In this document: piece by piece, positions 1 through 4,912 of the stretch
Layout of the letters: the number at the start of each line of letters is the position of its first letter
How positions within the stretch are numbered: position 1 is the stretch's first letter
NCBI GenBank assembly: GCA_905234005.1
Contig: CAJOFW010000161.1
Coordinates: 967-6,008, forward strand
DNA: 5,042 bases
Reading direction: 5' to 3'
DNA from: an uncultured Oscillospiraceae bacterium
Lineage (GTDB): Bacteria > Bacillota > Clostridia > Oscillospirales > Oscillospiraceae
Program-made: the position numbers and the translations under genes
The notes under the pieces: generated by a model
Told to the model about the DNA's origin: nothing
Database searches by the model: none
The model's input: the letters and a program-made list of their open reading frames with translations, nothing else

Positions 1-450
1 GCTGTCGCTGTCGGCCTTGTGGTGGTCGAGCGGGATGTCGTAGTATTCACACAGGTGATTGAGCCGGTGGCTGATGCCCGGCAGCAGCCGCCTGCCCATT
101 TGTACGGTGCAGCAATACGGCGCGGACGGCTTCCACGGGATGGTATAATCGCGCAGGCATTTCTTCAGCACGCCCATGTCAAACACGGCGTTGTGGGCGA
201 CGAGGATGCCGGACGAGAACAGCGGCTCGATTTCCTCCCACACCGCCGGGAACGCCGGCGCGTCGGCGACGGTGGCCGGGCCTATGCCGGTGAGACGTGT
301 GTTGAAGGAATCGAAAAACGTCTCGGGGTTCACGTAGGAGAAGAATGAATCCCGGATTTCGCCGCCCTCCACCACGGAAACGCCGATGGCGCTCATGCGG
401 TTGTTGTAACGGTTCGGCGTCTCGACGTCGAATACGATGTATCGCTCCAT
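1..450 (-). CDS. DnaQ-like DEDDh 3'-5' exonuclease (3' end cut by window edge)
   Basis: The first 150 residues are present; the C-terminus lies beyond the left edge. All three exonuclease motifs of the DEDDh superfamily are visible. ExoI is FDVET with D8 and E10, ExoII is HNAVFD with D91, and ExoIII is HKADSD with H144 and D149. These acidic residues and the histidine would bind two metal ions and hydrolyse 3'-terminal nucleotides of DNA or RNA. The usual DxETTG start of the PolC/epsilon type is replaced by DVETPN, a form I associate with stand-alone clostridial exonucleases rather than a replicative proofreading subunit. This suggests a cytoplasmic repair or nucleic-acid trimming role. The ATG at 448-450 follows the upstream stop codon by 5 bases and has a GGGGTGA ribosome site, so translation is probably coupled to the membrane-protein gene before it. 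The family call is firm; the substrate is unknown. Confidence 0.9.
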   Translation of the reverse strand, partial: MERYIVFDVETPNRYNNRMSAIGVSVVEGGEIRDSFFSYVNPETFFDSFNTRLTGIGPATVADAPAFPAVWEEIEPLFSSGILVAHNAVFDMGVLKKCLRDYTIPWKPSAPYCCTVQMGRRLLPGISHRLNHLCEYYDIPLDHHKADSDS

Positions 451-455
451 GGCCG

Positions 456-465
456 TCACCCCGCC
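456..465 (-). promoter_or_regulatory. Ribosome binding site overlapping the upstream stop codon
   Basis: On the minus strand GGCGGGGTGA lies 5 bases before the exonuclease ATG. Its last three bases are the TGA stop of the preceding gene. This arrangement favours re-initiation by ribosomes finishing the membrane-protein gene, and it fixes the exonuclease start. Confidence 0.65.
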
Positions 466-830
466 TTTTTGACAGATTCTCTCATCTCGTCCATGAGCCG
501 ATACCACCGCTGTACCGTGTTCTCGAGGAAGAAGTAGTGCCAGAAATAGAAACCAAGCAGCACGGCAAGCCCGAGCATCACCAGCGCCGCGACGATACCA
601 AGCTCCGGGTGCAGCACCACCAGCGACACGACGAACAGCTCGGCGATGACGACCATCACGGTCACGATCAGGTGTATGAGCCGTTCGTGCTGGAGAATTT
701 GAATTTTGGTCATGTGCAGCGAGAGCAGCTCCTCCGACGGCTCCGCCGCCGTGATATACGCCTCGTGCTCCCGGCACCAGGTCTTCATGTTGATGCCGAA
801 CGTGTCCCTCTGCGGCTGCCGGTGTTTCAT
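456..830 (-). CDS. Small two-helix membrane protein of unknown function
   Basis: This 124-residue protein has no function I can assign. Residues 1-50 are hydrophilic and probably cytoplasmic. Two hydrophobic segments follow, at about 54-74 and 77-98, separated by a short HPEL turn. The C-terminal tail (about 99-124) is charged. The hairpin topology puts both ends on the same side. The stretches HERLIHLIVT before helix 1 and FLENTVQRWYRL after helix 2 look strongly constrained. From memory they resemble a widespread uncharacterised Firmicutes family, but this needs a search. The ATG at 828-830 is the first in frame. A GGAAAGGG site sits about 12 bases upstream, and a GGAAA/TTTCC inverted repeat could partly mask it. 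A second in-frame ATG at 786-788 (MKTWCREHE) is possible and may match the family length better. It is the first gene of an operon with the exonuclease. Confidence 0.8.
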   Translation of the reverse strand: MKHRQPQRDTFGINMKTWCREHEAYITAAEPSEELLSLHMTKIQILQHERLIHLIVTVMVVIAELFVVSLVVLHPELGIVAALVMLGLAVLLGFYFWHYFFLENTVQRWYRLMDEMRESVKKAG

Positions 831-850
831 GGAAAACCCACGCCCTTTCC

Positions 851-861
851 GTCGATTCGAC
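851..861. promoter_or_regulatory. Palindrome at the predicted +1 of the membrane-protein operon
   Basis: GTCGATTCGAC is a perfect 5-base dyad around one central base. It lies just downstream of the -10 element at 866-871, where transcription should begin. The position suits a repressor operator. An 11-base palindrome can occur by chance in 5 kb, so this is weak. Confidence 0.2.
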
Positions 862-865
862 CTTC

Positions 866-894
866 ATTATAGCACACCGGCTCCGGCGCGACAA
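866..894 (-). promoter_or_regulatory. Sigma-A-type promoter of the membrane protein-exonuclease operon
   Basis: On the minus strand a -35 hexamer TTGTCG (889-894, 4 of 6 matches) and a perfect -10 TATAAT (866-871) are separated by exactly 17 bases. The start should fall near 859, giving a leader of about 30 bases before the ATG at 830. Confidence 0.75.
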
Positions 895-955
895 CCGTCT
901 TTTGCCGCCGGTACACGGCGCGGGCGCAAACAGCGCATGATCAATCGAGCGCGAA

Positions 956-980
956 TAGTATAACGCCGCCATACGGCGGC
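956..980 (+). promoter_or_regulatory. Weak -10 element with inverted repeat across +1
   Basis: TATAAC at 959-964 is a plausible -10 for the plus-strand gene, but no good -35 lies 16-18 bases upstream. It is followed directly by the inverted repeat GCCGCC-ATAC-GGCGGC (965-980). The predicted start, near 971, falls within this repeat. A complete RNA hairpin is therefore less likely than a DNA operator. The weak -35 would fit an activator-dependent promoter. Confidence 0.35.
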
Positions 981-996
981 ATGGGAGGGAAACCAC

Positions 997-1359
997 ATGA
1001 GAAAGCTGTACATCCGACGGGAACGGGCGCTGGCCTGCTTTGCGATACCGTACCACTGCGTCGTGGACGAGCCGATGGCGGAGCACCTGCGCCGTATCGA
1101 GACGCTGGATCGGCGGACGCTGATGCTGTCCCACGACGAGAACACCGTCCGCAACGGGGAGACGATCTGCCTTGCGCACGATGAGACAGCGGGCAGTCTT
1201 TTCGTCATCGCCTATCGGGAGCACGACGTTCTGGCGACGGAGACGCTGCCCATCCCGGCCGGGGACGGCGATCTCCGCTTTACGGTGACGACGCAGTACG
1301 ACGGCGACCGCCGCCTGTCGCTGTCGCTGTCCGCGGAGCGCGCACAGGAGCAGAATTGA
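997..1359 (+). CDS. Uncharacterised 120-residue soluble protein
   Basis: The function is not recognised. The protein has no signal peptide or membrane segment. It begins with basic MRKLYIRRERA and continues with alternating hydrophobic and polar residues, including SLFVIAYRE, LRFTVTTQY and RLSLSLSAE, which suggests a compact beta-rich fold. The N-terminus (KLxIxRE) and the later NGE segment are reminiscent of small Firmicutes proteins of unknown function starting with a similar pattern. That resemblance is from memory and uncertain. The start is well supported: GGGAGGGA (983-990) precedes the ATG by 6 bases. It is transcribed away from the membrane protein-exonuclease operon and appears to be a single-gene unit. 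The downstream hairpin at 1387-1419 is 27 bases after the stop. Confidence 0.8.
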   Translation: MRKLYIRRERALACFAIPYHCVVDEPMAEHLRRIETLDRRTLMLSHDENTVRNGETICLAHDETAGSLFVIAYREHDVLATETLPIPAGDGDLRFTVTTQYDGDRRLSLSLSAERAQEQN

Positions 1360-1386
1360 CCCGCGAATACAGACACAAAACACACA

Positions 1387-1419
1387 ACGCCCCCGCCGGA
1401 TTCGTCCCGGCGGGGGCGT
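1387..1419. terminator. GC-rich hairpin, probable terminator between convergent genes
   Basis: A perfect 13-base-pair stem (1387-1399 with 1407-1419) encloses a 7-base loop. It sits between the plus-strand gene ending at 1359 and the minus-strand LysR gene ending at 1544. On the plus strand no T-run follows. On the minus strand the following bases, TGTGTGTTTTGTG, are T-rich though interrupted. It probably serves both directions, better on the minus strand. Confidence 0.6.
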
Positions 1420-1497
1420 CCGTCCGCTTCCCGTGATTGCGCGGCGGAAATACCGAAGAAGAGTGGGAGTAGGAGTTGTCATGTCATGTCAATATGG

Positions 1498-1522
1498 AAA
1501 AAGGATCACGGGCTCCTTTTTT
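1498..1522. terminator. A/T-flanked hairpin after the LysR gene, possible bidirectional terminator
   Basis: AAAAAGGA (1498-1505) pairs with TCCTTTTT (1514-1521) around an 8-base loop, giving an A-run, hairpin and T-run readable on either strand. Only two G-C pairs stabilise it, so it is weak. It lies 22 bases after the LysR stop and would be the first terminator met by that transcript. Confidence 0.4.
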
Positions 1523-1543
1523 CACCGGACTGAGTGAAATCCG

Positions 1544-2497
1544 TTACAATATCTCCGCGTCCGCGGGCAGCTCGTATTCCTGTTCACAAATCCGGAAGCG
1601 CTCGGCGCGGAGCAGGTCGCCGTCGATGAAGTCCTCGATGTAGTCGTAAAAGAGCTGGGCAAGCCGGGGCAGCTTCTCGTCCCGGGGCCGGACGAGGTAG
1701 TAATCGGCCTTTTTGATCGGCTCCGTGATGACACGCGTCTTCACGAGCGGGTTCGGCGTATACGTCGTCTGGGGAAAGATCGCGATGCCGACGCCCTGCT
1801 CGGCGAGGGCGACGGCGTCCAGATAGCTCGCCGTCTCGCACAGGCTCTGCGGCTCCTCGCCGATCTCGGCAAACCAGCGCCGGATGGCCTCTACGCGTGA
1901 GTGCCGGTTCGGAAGGATCAGCGGCTGTCCGGCGAGGGCGCGCAGCGGCAGCTCCGGCCCGTTCAGGGCGGCCAGCGGGTGATCCTTCGGGATGATCGCG
2001 ACCCACGGCTCGGAGCAGATGTACATCCCGTCCAGCCGCTCCATATCGTAAGGCGCGGCGATCAGCGCAAGATCGGCCAGACCCTTCGATACGCGGTCGA
2101 GGGCGTCGTCGCTGCTGCCGTTCCACAGAGAGAACCGGACGAGCGGGTACTCGTCGTGAAAGCCCGCGATCCACCGCGCCGCGACATAGGGCGCCCGCCC
2201 CTCCACGGTCGCAAGGCAGAGACACCCGTGCGGCGCGCCGCGCAGGTCCTCAAACTCCGCCAGCGTCCGATCCGCCAGCGAGAGTATCTGCTGCGCCCGG
2301 CGGTAGAGCTGCCGCCCCTCCTCGGTGATCTGCAGATGCCGCTTGCCCCGGATGAACAGCTCCACGCCCAGCTCGTCCTCGAGCGCCCGAATCTGGTTCG
2401 ACAGCGGCGGCTGCGACATATTCAGCTTCTCGGCGGCGTGGGTGATGTTCGCCTCCTGCGCCGTGACAACAAAATACCGCAGCACCCTGAGATCCAT
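1544..2497 (-). CDS. LysR-family transcriptional regulator
   Basis: A 317-residue DNA-binding regulator. The N-terminal winged helix-turn-helix spans about residues 1-60. The helix-turn-helix lies at about 18-37, with AAEKLNMSQPPLS in the turn and recognition helix. The family signature LSNQIRALEDELGVELFIR covers 32-50, and a linker helix follows at about 60-88. Residues from about 92 to 290 match the two-lobed periplasmic-binding-protein-like effector domain. The short C-terminal tail (FRICEQEYELPADAEIL) makes it slightly longer than the usual 290-310 residues. The ATG at 2495-2497 is preceded by GGGAGG with 7-base spacing. LysR regulators often control a divergent neighbour, but here the upstream gene points the same way and no divergent gene exists. 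The target is therefore not evident: it could be itself, the hydrolase or a distant gene. The effector cannot be predicted. Confidence 0.95.
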   Translation of the reverse strand: MDLRVLRYFVVTAQEANITHAAEKLNMSQPPLSNQIRALEDELGVELFIRGKRHLQITEEGRQLYRRAQQILSLADRTLAEFEDLRGAPHGCLCLATVEGRAPYVAARWIAGFHDEYPLVRFSLWNGSSDDALDRVSKGLADLALIAAPYDMERLDGMYICSEPWVAIIPKDHPLAALNGPELPLRALAGQPLILPNRHSRVEAIRRWFAEIGEEPQSLCETASYLDAVALAEQGVGIAIFPQTTYTPNPLVKTRVITEPIKKADYYLVRPRDEKLPRLAQLFYDYIEDFIDGDLLRAERFRICEQEYELPADAEIL

Positions 2498-2597
2498 GCC
2501 GAAGCCTCCCTTTTTTTCCGCGAAATTGTATATCTTTGCTGCGCCGTCTCCGTGAGATTGCGTCGGAACGGAGCGGTCAGAACCATCCGGCGAACCC

Positions 2598-2649
2598 GCA
2601 AAAAGACACCGGCACGCAGAGAAATCATCCTCTGAGACGCCGATGTCTT
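2598..2649 (-). terminator. Terminator-like hairpin in the LysR leader
   Basis: Read on the minus strand, an 11-base-pair outer stem (2639-2649 with 2603-2613, one G-U pair) holds an inner stem CAGAG/CTCTG with an 8-base loop. The last T of the outer stem runs into a 5-base T-tract ending at 2600. This has the form of an intrinsic terminator. It lies about 3-5 bases after the predicted transcript start and over 100 bases before the LysR ATG. It could terminate the hydrolase transcript (stop at 2785), attenuate LysR, or end a short RNA of about 55 nt. Confidence 0.6.
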
Positions 2650-2658
2650 AGCGTATCT

Positions 2659-2688
2659 AATATACATCCCAAGCGTATGGAATGTCAA
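2659..2688 (-). promoter_or_regulatory. Strong sigma-A-type promoter upstream of the LysR gene
   Basis: A consensus TTGACA (2683-2688) is 18 bases from TATATT (2659-2664, 5 of 6 matches), with A/T-rich DNA upstream. Initiation near 2652-2654 gives a leader of about 155 bases to the LysR ATG. The spacer holds a near-perfect inverted repeat (ACATCCC-N8-GGAATGT, 2664-2685). The heptamer AGCGTAT occurs at 2650-2656 and 2672-2678, exactly 22 bases apart, spanning +1 and the spacer. Both look like regulator-binding sites. Confidence 0.75.
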
Positions 2689-2784
2689 TCGTTGAATTGC
2701 TCGAAAAATAACGGCTTTTGATGGGAAAAGTTGTGAATTATCGTCCAATCGGATTTATACGGATTTACGTAGTATTCAACTTCG

Positions 2785-3978
2785 TTACCGGAGCAGGTTC
2801 AGCCCGTGGCTCGTCACATTCCCCTCCACGGCGTCGTAAAGCCAGCTTGCCACGCTCACGCGGTCGGTGACCGGCCAGAACACCATCGCCGTCTCGATGA
2901 TCGTGTGCTGCGTCAGCCGAAACTGCGTCGGACGCAGGGAGAACGGGAGACTGTCGAAGAGATAGATGCCGCAGGACGGTATCCGCCCCCCGAGCTGCCG
3001 CAGCATCTCACGCAGATAGCCCGTGTACACGTTCACATTCACGTTGTTCGCGGTGTAGCTGCTCACGTCAAAGAAGCTCTGGTATTTTGTCAGGGCGCCG
3101 TCGCGGACGGAGCCGATATAGAGGTAGGTCACGTTTTCGTCGCCGTACTCGTCGTAGAGAGCGCCGAGAAAATCGACGATCAGGTTGCTCGAGTGGATCT
3201 TTTGCGTAAACTCCTCCGGCGCGGCCCAGACATCGCGGAAGATGCGCTCCCAGTGGTCAAGCTCCAGCAGCGAGCTGTCCACACACACGGTCACATGGCC
3301 GGCGTCGGGGAAATAGTCCTCCATGATCTCCGGCGCGAGAATGGCCGTGGCGTAGCCGCCGGCGCTCCAGCCGCATATGAGCAGCTCGTCCGGCGCGGAG
3401 CCGGTATACCGCACCGCCTCGTCCATGATGGCGCGATAGTTCAGGTAGCCGTGGTGGTTGAGTACGGCTTCCGAGCCGTCGAGGGCGGTGTAGGCGTATT
3501 CGGTCGTGCCGATGTGGAAGTCCGCCGTCGTGTACGGGATCACGATGATCGACCAGTCGCTGAACGGGTTTTCATCCGACTGTACGCCGATGCCGATGGC
3601 GCAGTAGTCCGGGATCATGCCCTCGATGTCGTCGGAGTAGAACCCCGGCTCGTCGGCGATGCGCAGGCCGATATACGGCCTCGCGGCCGTATACTCGTTG
3701 ATGCTGATGCCGCCGCCGCAGAACATGACGATGACCTTGTTCTCCGTGCCGAGACGCATCTGCGTGTAGACCTCCTCGCCATTGGCCGATACAATGCCCT
3801 CGGGTCGGATGTCGAACCACTCGCCCGTGTCGACGGCTTTTCCGGATATCTCCGCCTGCGAGATGATGTAGTACCGCCGTGCGATGAACGCGCCCGCCAG
3901 CACGAGAAGCACGACCAGTACGACGGCTGTCCAGACGAACAACCGCCGCCGCTTACGTTTCTTTTCTTCCTGTTCCAT
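2785..3978 (-). CDS. Membrane-anchored serine hydrolase, pectin acetylesterase/Notum-like
   Basis: A 397-residue protein with a very basic N-terminus (KKRKRRR), one membrane helix at about 13-33 and a large domain predicted outside the membrane. The domain has an alpha/beta-hydrolase layout: an oxyanion-type GGG at 88-90, YTTADFHIGT at 149-158 and the nucleophile elbow GWSAGG with S205. A probable catalytic D293 lies in RDGALTKYQ and H358 in TQHTII. The 153-residue Ser-to-His spacing is close to that of Notum, and the YTTADFHIG and G-x-SAGG motifs match the pectinacetylesterase family (PF03283). The likely reaction is removal of an ester group from a polysaccharide, glycan or lipid at the cell surface; the substrate is unknown. 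The ATG at 3976-3978 has AAAGGGGG 6 bases upstream. The in-frame TTG at 4003-4005 lies upstream of the predicted transcript start, so it is rejected. Expression probably comes from the promoter at 4005-4033. Confidence 0.8.
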   Translation of the reverse strand: MEQEEKKRKRRRLFVWTAVVLVVLLVLAGAFIARRYYIISQAEISGKAVDTGEWFDIRPEGIVSANGEEVYTQMRLGTENKVIVMFCGGGISINEYTAARPYIGLRIADEPGFYSDDIEGMIPDYCAIGIGVQSDENPFSDWSIIVIPYTTADFHIGTTEYAYTALDGSEAVLNHHGYLNYRAIMDEAVRYTGSAPDELLICGWSAGGYATAILAPEIMEDYFPDAGHVTVCVDSSLLELDHWERIFRDVWAAPEEFTQKIHSSNLIVDFLGALYDEYGDENVTYLYIGSVRDGALTKYQSFFDVSSYTANNVNVNVYTGYLREMLRQLGGRIPSCGIYLFDSLPFSLRPTQFRLTQHTIIETAMVFWPVTDRVSVASWLYDAVEGNVTSHGLNLLR

Positions 3979-4004
3979 GATAGGCCCCCTTTTACTTCCA
4001 GCCA

Positions 4005-4033
4005 ATCATACACTGCGCCGCCCGGGAAGTCAT
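4005..4033 (-). promoter_or_regulatory. Promoter in copy 1, likely driving the hydrolase gene
   Basis: ATGACT (4028-4033, TGAC core) is 17 bases from TATGAT (4005-4010, 5 of 6 matches). Initiation near 3998 would leave a leader of about 20 bases containing the G-rich ribosome site of the hydrolase. Confidence 0.6.
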
Positions 4034-4048
4034 GAAGATTCTATGAAC

Positions 4049-4088
4049 AAAAAACGTCCCGCCCTCCGAATCGCGAAGGGCGGGACGT
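4049..4088 (-). terminator. Intrinsic terminator, copy 1
   Basis: On the minus strand a perfect 12-base-pair GC-rich stem (4077-4088 with 4054-4065) and an 11-base loop are followed by six consecutive T (4054-4049). It lies directly downstream of the copy 2 promoter and upstream of the copy 1 promoter. Confidence 0.85.
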
Positions 4089-4091
4089 AAT

Positions 4092-4120
4092 ATCATACAC
4101 TGCGCCGCCCGGGAAGTCAT
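4092..4120 (-). promoter_or_regulatory. Promoter in copy 2, firing into terminator copy 1
   Basis: It is identical to the copy 1 promoter: -35 at 4115-4120, 17-base spacer, -10 at 4092-4097. The predicted start near 4085-4088 coincides with the 5' arm of the copy 1 terminator hairpin. Most transcripts should therefore end after about 40 nt. Confidence 0.5.
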
Positions 4121-4135
4121 GAAGATTCTATGAAC

Positions 4136-4175
4136 AAAAAACGTCCCGCCCTCCGAATCGCGAAGGGCGGGACGT
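4136..4175 (-). terminator. Intrinsic terminator, copy 2, of the membrane-protein gene
   Basis: The same 12-base-pair stem (4164-4175 with 4141-4152) and six-T tail as copy 1. It begins 11 bases after the stop codon of the membrane-protein gene, the expected place for that gene's own terminator. Confidence 0.9.
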
Positions 4176-4186
4176 AATTGCCTGTA

Positions 4187-4822
4187 TCAGTATTCGAGCT
4201 TGAGCGTGCTGCGGACGACGCCGGGTTTCGGGGCCTTCAGCCTGCCGCAGATGCGGTACCACAGCAGGCACAGCACGCCGAAGCCGACGACGCCCATGAC
4301 GACGATACGCGCCGCGTGCCAGCCGGGCCAGGCAAGCGAGAGGCCGAAGTTCGCCGCCGTCAGGACGGAAGCGCCGAGCAGCAGCCAACGGCGGTTTTTC
4401 CTGCTGAAAAGCTCGGAGAGCCTGCGATCCGGGAAGATGAGCTTGTATACGACGCAGAACACGCCGACAAGCACGGCCATCTGCGCGACCAGGCCGAAAA
4501 GCTGCGCCGCGATCGGCGACAGCGCGGAAAACAGGGTCGTCCCGGGCAGAGCGCCGAGCACCCACAGCGGCATCAGCAGCGCCGCCTTGACGGGCACGGG
4601 CAGACGGATGAGCCACGAGCGGAATACATCCCAGCGGTTGGGCTGCTCCGCCTCGGTGAATTCGATCTGCTCCTCGCCGAGCTGTCCATCCTCGACATAG
4701 CGCGTCTGCGCGTCGAGGTATTCCGCGCTGTGCAGAAGCTCCTCCGGCTGGAATGCCAGATTTGTCGCCACACTCGCCGCCGCGACGGTGACCGCCGCGC
4801 CGATTACGACTTTTTTATTCAT
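4187..4822 (-). CDS. Multi-spanning membrane protein of unknown function
   Basis: A 211-residue protein whose function I do not recognise. An N-terminal hydrophobic stretch at 5-23 after MNKK could be a signal anchor. An acidic, hydrophilic segment follows at about 25-65, rich in Glu and Asp. Four hydrophobic stretches lie at about 76-95, 105-129, 145-164 and 170-190, with a basic loop (FPDRRLSELFSRKNRR) between the second and third. The C-terminus is short and basic, ending in STLKLEY. Applying the positive-inside rule to this loop and to the C-terminal tail places both in the cytoplasm. The start at 4820-4822 is chosen because AGGAGG precedes it by 5 bases; an ATG at 4859-4861 would add 13 residues but has no ribosome site. 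It has its own candidate promoter at 4883-4911 and a strong terminator 11 bases after the stop, so it is probably transcribed alone. Confidence 0.8.
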   Translation of the reverse strand: MNKKVVIGAAVTVAAASVATNLAFQPEELLHSAEYLDAQTRYVEDGQLGEEQIEFTEAEQPNRWDVFRSWLIRLPVPVKAALLMPLWVLGALPGTTLFSALSPIAAQLFGLVAQMAVLVGVFCVVYKLIFPDRRLSELFSRKNRRWLLLGASVLTAANFGLSLAWPGWHAARIVVMGVVGFGVLCLLWYRICGRLKAPKPGVVRSTLKLEY

Positions 4823-4882
4823 GGTCGCCTCCTGACGGAAGATCGGTTCCTTCCTGAACATTTTTACCGAACTGATGCAGTT

Positions 4883-4911
4883 ATGATATCACAGATTCCC
4901 ATGGAAGGAAA
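4883..4911 (-). promoter_or_regulatory. Candidate extended -10 promoter of the membrane-protein gene
   Basis: On the minus strand TGATATCAT gives an extended -10 (TATCAT at 4883-4888 with the TG motif). A weak -35 TTTCCT (4906-4911) lies 17 bases upstream. The leader would be about 55 bases. Confidence 0.45.
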
Positions 4912-4912
4912 C

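Larger units (their letters stand above)
4005..4178. repeat. Perfect tandem duplication of an 87-base terminator-promoter unit
   Basis: Copy 1 (4005-4091) and copy 2 (4092-4178) are identical at all 87 positions, and the flanking bases differ on both sides. On the minus strand each unit reads hairpin terminator, then promoter. The whole block lies between the membrane-protein gene ending at 4187 and the hydrolase starting at 3978. Complete identity suggests a recent duplication or an assembly error. Confidence 0.95.

Noticed and set aside
345..872. Plus-strand frame opposite the exonuclease and membrane-protein genes
   Set aside because: It overlaps two well-supported minus-strand genes, and its His/Arg-rich product shows no domain.
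1464..1492. TTGACA on the minus strand within the TGACA repeats as a possible promoter
   Set aside because: The position 17 bases downstream reads CTCCCA, with no -10-like sequence nearby.
1430..1512. CCCGTGAT and ATCACGGG as a long-range inverted repeat in the convergent region
   Set aside because: An 8-base match over 75 bases is short and each arm has a more local pairing or context. It is most simply chance.
1901..2635. 244-codon plus-strand frame opposite the LysR gene
   Set aside because: It is an Arg/Pro-rich shadow of the LysR coding strand with no ribosome site, and it runs across the LysR promoter.
2806..4035. 409-codon open frame on the plus strand opposite the hydrolase gene
   Set aside because: It lies antisense to a gene with clear catalytic motifs and a good ribosome site. 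Its product is Arg/Val/Asp-rich low-information sequence, as expected from the complement of GC-rich codons.
4043..4177. Identical 15-codon plus-strand frames in each 87-base repeat (4043-4090 and 4130-4177)
   Set aside because: They are produced by reading the terminator hairpin backwards. There is no convincing ribosome site, and the duplication explains their identity.
4005..4178. CRISPR array or integrase attachment site
   Set aside because: There are only two adjoining copies without spacers, and no cas, integrase or tRNA gene nearby. The unit is fully explained by a terminator and a promoter.
4823..4861. Upstream ATG at 4859-4861 extending the membrane protein by 13 residues
   Set aside because: It has no ribosome site, whereas the ATG at 4822 has AGGAGG at 5 bases and is followed by a typical MNKK signal-anchor start.
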